Positions 6,249 through 10,222 of a stretch of DNA of 10,222 nucleotides are shown here, piece by piece. Where the stretch lies: contig JAHWJF010000075.1 of NCBI GenBank assembly GCA_019348515.1, positions 1-10,222 on the forward strand. The letters run 5' to 3'. Below the pieces are notes generated by a model. It did not search any database and was not told where the DNA came from. It saw only the letters and a list, made by a program, of their open reading frames with translations. Numbering within the stretch: position 1 is the first letter of the stretch; every line of letters starts with the position of its first letter. Both the position numbers and the translations under genes were made by a program. The DNA is from Chloroflexota bacterium (GTDB taxonomy: Bacteria; Chloroflexota; Chloroflexia; Thermomicrobiales; UBA6265).

Positions 6249-6908
6249 GTGACGGATGGCGGGAAACGGGCATTGCTGGTTGCCGGCGGCTGGGAGGGGC
6301 ATCAACCTCACGAGTGCGCGGCGCTCTTCGCGGGCGTCTTACGGGATGATGGCTTCGAGGTCACCGTCAGCACGACGCTCGATGTCTTCCTGGACGCGGA
6401 TACGCTGCGGCAGACCGATCTCATCGTGCCAATCTGGACGCAGAGCGAGATCAGTAAGGAGCAGTTACGCGCTCTGCTCGACACCATCGCCGCCGGAACC
6501 GGGATCGCCGGGTGGCACGGCGGGATGGCGGACTCGTTCCGCAACAGCACCGAGTACCAGTTCATGGTCGGCGGGCAGTGGGTCGCCCACCCCGGCAACA
6601 TCATCGACTACACGGTGCAGATCACCAATCATGATGACCCGATCACGGCCGGTCTGAACGACTTTGCCATGCACTCCGAGCAGTATTACCTGCACGTCGA
6701 CCCGTGCAACGAGGTCCTGGCGACGACCACCTTCAGCGGCGAATACACGCCGTGGGTCGAGGGCTGCGTGATGCCGGTCGTCTGGAAGCGGACGTGGGGC
6801 GAAGGGCGGGTCTTCTACTGCTCGCTCGGCCATGTCGCCACCGATTTTGACGTGCCAGAGGCGCGGGAGTTGGTCCGGCGCGGCATGCATTGGGCGGCAC
6901 GCGATTGA
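6249..6908 (+). CDS. ThuA-like domain protein (trehalose-utilisation type)
   Basis: This encodes 219 residues from a GTG start, with AGGAGG (6232-6237) 11 bases upstream; this is a full-length ThuA-like domain. Seen: N-terminal strand and loop LLVAGGWEGHQPHE (9-22), G-W-H-G-G (88-92) after the third strand, G-G-Q-W-V-A-H-P (108-115), S-E-Q-Y-Y (143-147) and G-R-V-F-Y-C-S-L-G-H (186-195). These are the usual landmarks of the class I glutamine amidotransferase-like ThuA fold; there is no nucleophile Cys at the GWHGG turn, so it is not an amidotransferase. In Sinorhizobium thuA works with the Gfo/Idh/MocA gene thuB in converting trehalose and related disaccharides to 3-keto sugars; the same pairing occurs here with the next gene. 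The two overlap by 19 bases, which argues for cotranscription and coupled translation. The real substrate is unknown; no transporter gene is in view. Confidence 0.9.
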   Translation: MTDGGKRALLVAGGWEGHQPHECAALFAGVLRDDGFEVTVSTTLDVFLDADTLRQTDLIVPIWTQSEISKEQLRALLDTIAAGTGIAGWHGGMADSFRNSTEYQFMVGGQWVAHPGNIIDYTVQITNHDDPITAGLNDFAMHSEQYYLHVDPCNEVLATTTFSGEYTPWVEGCVMPVVWKRTWGEGRVFYCSLGHVATDFDVPEARELVRRGMHWAARD

Positions 6909-8002
6909 GACGGCGAGACGGCGAGACGGCGAGACGACCAGTTCAGGTCGGTCTGGTCGGCTGCGGTTACATCAGCGATCGCTATCTGAAAAACGCCCAG
7001 CACTTTCCGGAGTTCACGGTCGTCGCCTGCGCGGACGCGACGCCGGAGCGCGCGACGAGGCGAGCGGAGGAGTACGGTGTGCCGGCCGTGAGCACCGTCG
7101 CCGAGTTGCTCGCCGATCCGGCGATCGAGATCGTCCTCAACCTCACGACGCCGGAGGCCCATGCATCGATCGCGCGGGCCGCGCTGGAGGCCGGTAAAGG
7201 GGTCTATAACGAGAAACCGCTCGCCACCGCGCTCGAGGACGGCAAGCGGCTGGTGGAGATGGCTCGATCGCGCGGACTGCGTCTGGGCGCCGCGCCGGAT
7301 ACCTTCCTCGGCGGCGGTTTGCAGACCTGTCGGCAGGTGATCGACGAGGGTGGCATCGGCCAGCCGGTGGCGGCGACGGCATTCATGCTCATCCACGGTC
7401 ATGAGCGCTGGCACCCGGATCCAGACTTCTACTACCAGAGGGGAGGCGGCCCGCTGTTCGACATGGGGCCCTACTACCTCACCGCGCTTATCTCGTTGCT
7501 GGGCCCAGTGCGGCGGGTGACCGGCTCGGCACGCGCCACCTTTTCTGAGCGGACGATCCGCAGCGAGCCACGGGCTGGGGAGCGGATCGCGGTCGAGGTG
7601 CCGACGCACCTGGCGGCAGTGCTCGACTTCGCGAATGGGCCCATCGCGACGCTGGTGACCAGCTTCGATGTCTGGGCCTCGGAGATGCCCAAGCTCGAGA
7701 TCTACGGCTCGGAGGGAAGTCTCAGCCTGCCCGATCCCAATACCTTCGGCGGGCCGGTGCGGATTCGGGGTGCGGATGATGATGCCTGGCGCAATGTCCC
7801 GGTGACCCGTCCGTTCACTGAGAATAGCCGCGGGCTCGGCCTGGCCGACATGGCCACCGGTCTCCGTAGCGGGGCCCCGCACCGGGCCAACGGCGACCTC
7901 GCCTTCCACGTCCTCGAAGTGATGCATGCCGTTGAGACCGCCTCCCGGGAGGGCCGGCACGTCGAGATCATCAGCGCGTGCGAGCGCCCGGAGCCGCTGT
8001 GA
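6890..8002 (+). CDS. Gfo/Idh/MocA-family NAD(P)-dependent oxidoreductase
   Basis: This encodes 370 residues from ATG 6890; TTG 6905 is the only other usable start nearby. Residues 18-29 (VQVGLVGCGYIS) form the Rossmann GxGxxx loop, E108-K109-P110 carries the catalytic Lys, and the GGGPLFDMGPYYLTAL segment (185-200) is the substrate-side motif, with Tyr where many relatives have His. The C-terminal AFHVLEVMHAVETA helix is typical. These enzymes oxidise or reduce sugars, inositols and other polyols, often at C3. The first 17 residues (MGGTRLRRRDGETARRP) are not family-like: they come from the 8-base tandem repeat. There is no strong ribosome-binding site before 6890, so translation is probably coupled to the overlapping ThuA-like gene, its likely partner. 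The gene ends one base before the stop of the convergent DadA-like gene. Confidence 0.92.
   Translation: MGGTRLRRRDGETARRPVQVGLVGCGYISDRYLKNAQHFPEFTVVACADATPERATRRAEEYGVPAVSTVAELLADPAIEIVLNLTTPEAHASIARAALEAGKGVYNEKPLATALEDGKRLVEMARSRGLRLGAAPDTFLGGGLQTCRQVIDEGGIGQPVAATAFMLIHGHERWHPDPDFYYQRGGGPLFDMGPYYLTALISLLGPVRRVTGSARATFSERTIRSEPRAGERIAVEVPTHLAAVLDFANGPIATLVTSFDVWASEMPKLEIYGSEGSLSLPDPNTFGGPVRIRGADDDAWRNVPVTRPFTENSRGLGLADMATGLRSGAPHRANGDLAFHVLEVMHAVETASREGRHVEIISACERPEPL
6907..6938. repeat. GAGACGGC octamer tandem repeat inside the ThuA/Gfo-Idh overlap
   Basis: Three perfect units lie at 6907-6914, 6915-6922 and 6923-6930, and a fourth with one mismatch (GAGACGAC) at 6931-6938. The array begins inside the TGA stop of the ThuA-like gene and is translated as an Arg-rich stretch in the Gfo/Idh frame. 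Rotated, the unit is GACGGCGA, a one-base variant of the octamer at 2527-2558. Confidence 0.93.
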
Positions 8003-8003
8003 T

Positions 8004-9290
8004 TCAGTGGTCCCCCCTCTCCCCCTTCGTGAAGCGGGCGGGATCGAACGGGGCGATCACATCAGGAGCGCGGCCCGCGGTGATTAGATCGGCGACGGCG
8101 TCGCCGGTAGCCGGAGCGAGGGTCACGCCGAGCATGGCGTGGCCGCTGGCCACGATGAGGTTGCGGTAACCCGGTAACCAGCCGATGACCGGGAGGCCGT
8201 CCGGGGTCATCGGTCGCGGGCCGTTCCAGATCTGCACGCCAGGTCCCGAGGTCGGCATCTTGTGCGGCCAGCCATGGATAGCCCACCCGGCCGAGCGGGC
8301 GATGGCGGTCACCCGCTCCTGACGCATGTCATGGTTCAGCCCGGAGAGTTCCATCGTCCCGGCGAGCCGGATCATCCCGTCGAGCGGGGTGATGGCGACG
8401 CGTGTCTCGTGGAGGTAGAGCGGTCTGCTCACGGGATGGGGAAGCGCCGGCGCCGGCGTCAGGTCGATGCTGTACCCCTTGCCCGCCTCGATGGGGACGT
8501 TCACCCGCAGGGGCTTCAGGAGCCGGGGCGTCCATGCTCCGGCGGCGACCACGATTGCTTGTGCCGGGATGCGCTGCCCTCCGGCGAAGACGGCCCTGGC
8601 CAGTCTGCCGGTCGTCTCGATACCGGTTACCTGGGTGTCTTGGCGTACCTCGATCCCGCGCTCCTGAAGATAGTCGACGAGACCGCGCACCAGTGAGTCC
8701 GGGCGCACGGATCGCTCTTGCGGCAGCCAGTAGCCACCGGTGACCGTCGCCGCGAGGGATGGTTCGAGCGTACGAATCTCGGCGCCGTCCATCGGTGCAG
8801 AGACGTCGAAGCCGAAGCGGCGGATCGGCTCCAACGCCGCGTAGTCGTGCTCCAACGCGGCAGGCGCGCGGTACACAAAGAGCAGTCCGTCGCGATGCTC
8901 CTCATACTGCACCCCCGCCTCCCGCATGGCGTCGTAGAGAGCGAGTGAGCACGCGCCGAAGGCGGCGGTCGCCTCGGTGCCGGCCAGGTAGTCGCGCGCG
9001 TTGCAATGCCGCCAGAAGTGGAGCGTCCAGCGTAGGAACGACGGGTCGAGCCGGGGCCGGAGGTCGAGCGGGCTATCGGAGCGGAGCATCCACCTGAGGG
9101 AGGTGGCGATCAGCCCTGGGGATGGGACTGGTTCGGCGAGGGTGGGCACGATCCAACCGGCATTGACATGAGAGGCGGCGCGCTCACGTGGCCCGGCGTC
9201 GATGACCATTACCGAGCAGCCGCGCTGATGCAGCGCGAAGGCGGTGCAGAGGCCAATGATTCCACCGCCAATGATCACGACCGGCTGCAC
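8004..9290 (-). CDS. FAD-dependent amino-acid oxidoreductase, DadA-like
   Basis: This encodes 428 residues, near the length of D-amino-acid dehydrogenase DadA. The GTG start at 9290 is supported by GGGAG (9298-9302) 7 bases upstream and by the dinucleotide fold starting at once: V-V-I-I-G-G-G-I-I-G-L (4-14), with D31 closing the second strand to bind the FAD ribose. The N-A-G-W-I-V-P stretch (43-49) and the end G-W-L-P-G-Y-R-N-L-I-V-A-S-G-H with GVTLAPATGDAVADLI are the usual DAO-family (PF01266) FAD contacts. It probably deaminates a D-amino acid, glycine derivative or N-substituted amino acid (DadA, glycine oxidase, D-hydroxyproline dehydrogenase and D-arginine dehydrogenase all look like this), using a quinone or oxygen as acceptor. 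The substrate cannot be fixed from sequence. There is no signal peptide. It is divergent from the sulfotransferase gene, with a 224-base gap. Confidence 0.9.
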   Translation of the reverse strand: MQPVVIIGGGIIGLCTAFALHQRGCSVMVIDAGPRERAASHVNAGWIVPTLAEPVPSPGLIATSLRWMLRSDSPLDLRPRLDPSFLRWTLHFWRHCNARDYLAGTEATAAFGACSLALYDAMREAGVQYEEHRDGLLFVYRAPAALEHDYAALEPIRRFGFDVSAPMDGAEIRTLEPSLAATVTGGYWLPQERSVRPDSLVRGLVDYLQERGIEVRQDTQVTGIETTGRLARAVFAGGQRIPAQAIVVAAGAWTPRLLKPLRVNVPIEAGKGYSIDLTPAPALPHPVSRPLYLHETRVAITPLDGMIRLAGTMELSGLNHDMRQERVTAIARSAGWAIHGWPHKMPTSGPGVQIWNGPRPMTPDGLPVIGWLPGYRNLIVASGHAMLGVTLAPATGDAVADLITAGRAPDVIAPFDPARFTKGERGDH

Positions 9291-9413
9291 CGCACCGCTC
9301 CCACTCTGCCCCAGACTTCACGCGTACGGATGATGCTTTGGCTGTCCAAGGTGGCACAACCACGTCAAGGGAAACAAGGGGAGGGATACAGCGGCAAAGA
9401 CGATTCGGGGTCG

Positions 9414-9425
9414 GTCACTTGTGAC
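9414..9425. promoter_or_regulatory. Possible operator: overlapping palindromes GTCAC-TT-GTGAC and TTGT-G-ACAA
   Basis: GTCACTTGTGAC (9414-9425) is a perfect 12-base palindrome, and TTGTGACAA (9419-9427) is a second one sharing its right half. They lie in the 224-base gap (9291-9514) between the divergent DadA-like and sulfotransferase genes. Short pairable elements also occur nearby at 9338-9349 (TTGG/CCAA) and 9351-9363 (GTGG/CCAC). This is a plausible binding site for a dimeric regulator, by position and symmetry only. I found no convincing -35/-10 pair. Confidence 0.35.
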
Positions 9426-9514
9426 AACCGTCCCATCACACCGATGCTTACGGCTTCGGGTGCGATGAGCCGCGGCTGGATTTTTCACGTTTCAGAGAAG
9501 GGCCGGCACAAACA

Positions 9515-10222
9515 ATGATGTCGAGTGCGGAGAAACCGGTTGCGGCGGGCATGGGGGCGCCGACGGTGGCGATCGTCGGCGCCGGGTTCGGCCGCACCGG
9601 CACGCTGTCGCTGCGCGAGGCACTGGTGCGACTGGGCTTCGGCCCCTGCGACCACATGCTGGAGAACTTCGAGCATCCCGAGCGGTTCGCGCTCTGGAGA
9701 GATGCTTTCGAGCGCAAGCAGGTCGGTGAGCCGATTGATTGGCGTCCGCTGTTGGGCGGCTACCGCGCAATTGTCGACTGGCCCGGCGTCTACTTCTGGC
9801 GGGAGTTGATTGCGGCGCACCCGGAGGCGAAGGTCATCCTCACGGTCCGTGACCCGGAGCGCTGGTACCAAAGCTGCCTGGCCACGATTTTTCAGCCGCG
9901 CGCCCGCGCCGATGCGTCGCTTGGGGCACGGGCCATGATGCGACTGGTCGGGCTCCTGATGCCGAAGATACGGGAAGGGTTCCAGGTCGTGGACGATGTC
10001 ATCTGGAAAGGGACGTTCGATGGGCGTTTCCGTGACCGCGGTCACGCGTTGCGTCTCTTCGCGGCGCACCAGGCGGCGGTGCGGGACACGGTCCCGCCGG
10101 AGCGTCTGCTGGTCTTCGACGTCAAACAGGGATGGGAACCGCTTTGTGGGTTCCTCGAGGTTCCGGTTCCCGTGGGCGAGCCCTTCCCGCACGTCAACGA
10201 CGCCGAGTCGTTCCAGAGGCGT
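9515..10222 (+). CDS. Sulfotransferase family protein (PF17784-like), N-terminal part, runs off the window
   Basis: This frame is open for 236 codons from ATG 9515 to the right edge with no stop, so the gene is cut. The 5'-phosphosulfate loop G-F-G-R-T-G-T-L-S (24-32) and the 3'-phosphate site R112-D-P-E-R-W-Y-Q-S120 identify a PAPS-dependent sulfotransferase fold; the C-terminal part in view has the F-P-x-V-N-D-A-E-S-F segment (about 224-234) usual for the PF17784 'sulfotransferase family' proteins. Acceptor substrates of that group are largely unknown. The start is uncertain: ATG 9515, ATG 9518 or ATG 9551 (codon 13) are all possible; AGAAGG at 9497-9502 is the best ribosome-binding site, 12 bases before 9515. 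By family norm only a short C-terminal piece should be missing. It stands divergent from the DadA-like gene with a possible operator between them. Confidence 0.88.
   Translation, partial: MMSSAEKPVAAGMGAPTVAIVGAGFGRTGTLSLREALVRLGFGPCDHMLENFEHPERFALWRDAFERKQVGEPIDWRPLLGGYRAIVDWPGVYFWRELIAAHPEAKVILTVRDPERWYQSCLATIFQPRARADASLGARAMMRLVGLLMPKIREGFQVVDDVIWKGTFDGRFRDRGHALRLFAAHQAAVRDTVPPERLLVFDVKQGWEPLCGFLEVPVPVGEPFPHVNDAESFQRR

Noticed and set aside
6815..7960. Long open frame (381 codons) on the minus strand opposite the Gfo/Idh gene
   Set aside because: It has no recognisable motif and is a high-GC shadow of a gene with a full set of family motifs.
9485..10192. Open frame of 235 codons on the minus strand opposite the sulfotransferase
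   Set aside because: The plus-strand frame has clear PAPS-binding motifs; the minus frame is low-complexity Arg/Pro/Glu-rich shadow sequence.

Overview
High-GC bacterial DNA carrying ten protein-coding genes, the first and last cut by the window edges. Nothing in it is phage-like, plasmid-like, an insertion sequence, an RNA gene or a CRISPR array. The mix of genes (CdsA, a cytosolic GAF histidine kinase, a universal stress protein, FMN- and FAD-dependent oxidases, a ThuA plus Gfo/Idh/MocA pair, a PF17784-type sulfotransferase) and the short tandem repeats between genes would suit Chloroflexota, perhaps a Thermomicrobia/Sphaerobacter-like organism. This is a guess from overall character; no marker gene proves it.

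Layout: the end of cdsA (+, 2-211); a SnoaL-like small protein (-, 425-826); divergent from it a soluble GAF sensor histidine kinase (+, 1174-2457); convergent to that a thiamine-pyrophosphate 2-oxoacid decarboxylase/acetolactate-synthase-like enzyme (-, 2589-4193); divergent a universal stress protein (+, 4476-4916); convergent an FMN-dependent alpha-hydroxy-acid oxidase (-, 4944-6059); divergent a ThuA-like protein overlapping a Gfo/Idh/MocA oxidoreductase (+, 6249-6908 and 6890-8002); convergent, with one base between stop codons, a DadA-like FAD amino-acid oxidase (-, 8004-9290); divergent a partial sulfotransferase (+, 9515 to the right edge). Strand alternates almost gene by gene. The only clear operon is ThuA-Gfo/Idh. 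The middle and right half looks like scattered catabolic functions (2-hydroxy acids, 2-oxo acids, sugar derivatives, amino acids) and not one assembled pathway.

The most unusual content is a set of short-unit tandem repeats at gene junctions: a 9-mer (331-357), heptamers (2427-2457, 2492-2512, 4362-4389, 4414-4462) and octamers (2527-2558, 6907-6938). Several are near-variants of each other at distant loci (GACGGCAA and GACGGCGA; GTCGGGA and GTCGGAA), which points to a dispersed repeat family. Some invade genes: one encodes the last nine residues and stop of the histidine kinase, one abuts the ribosome-binding site of the stress protein gene, and one overlaps the ThuA stop and encodes the N-terminus of the Gfo/Idh enzyme, where loss or gain of one 8-base unit would shift the reading frame.
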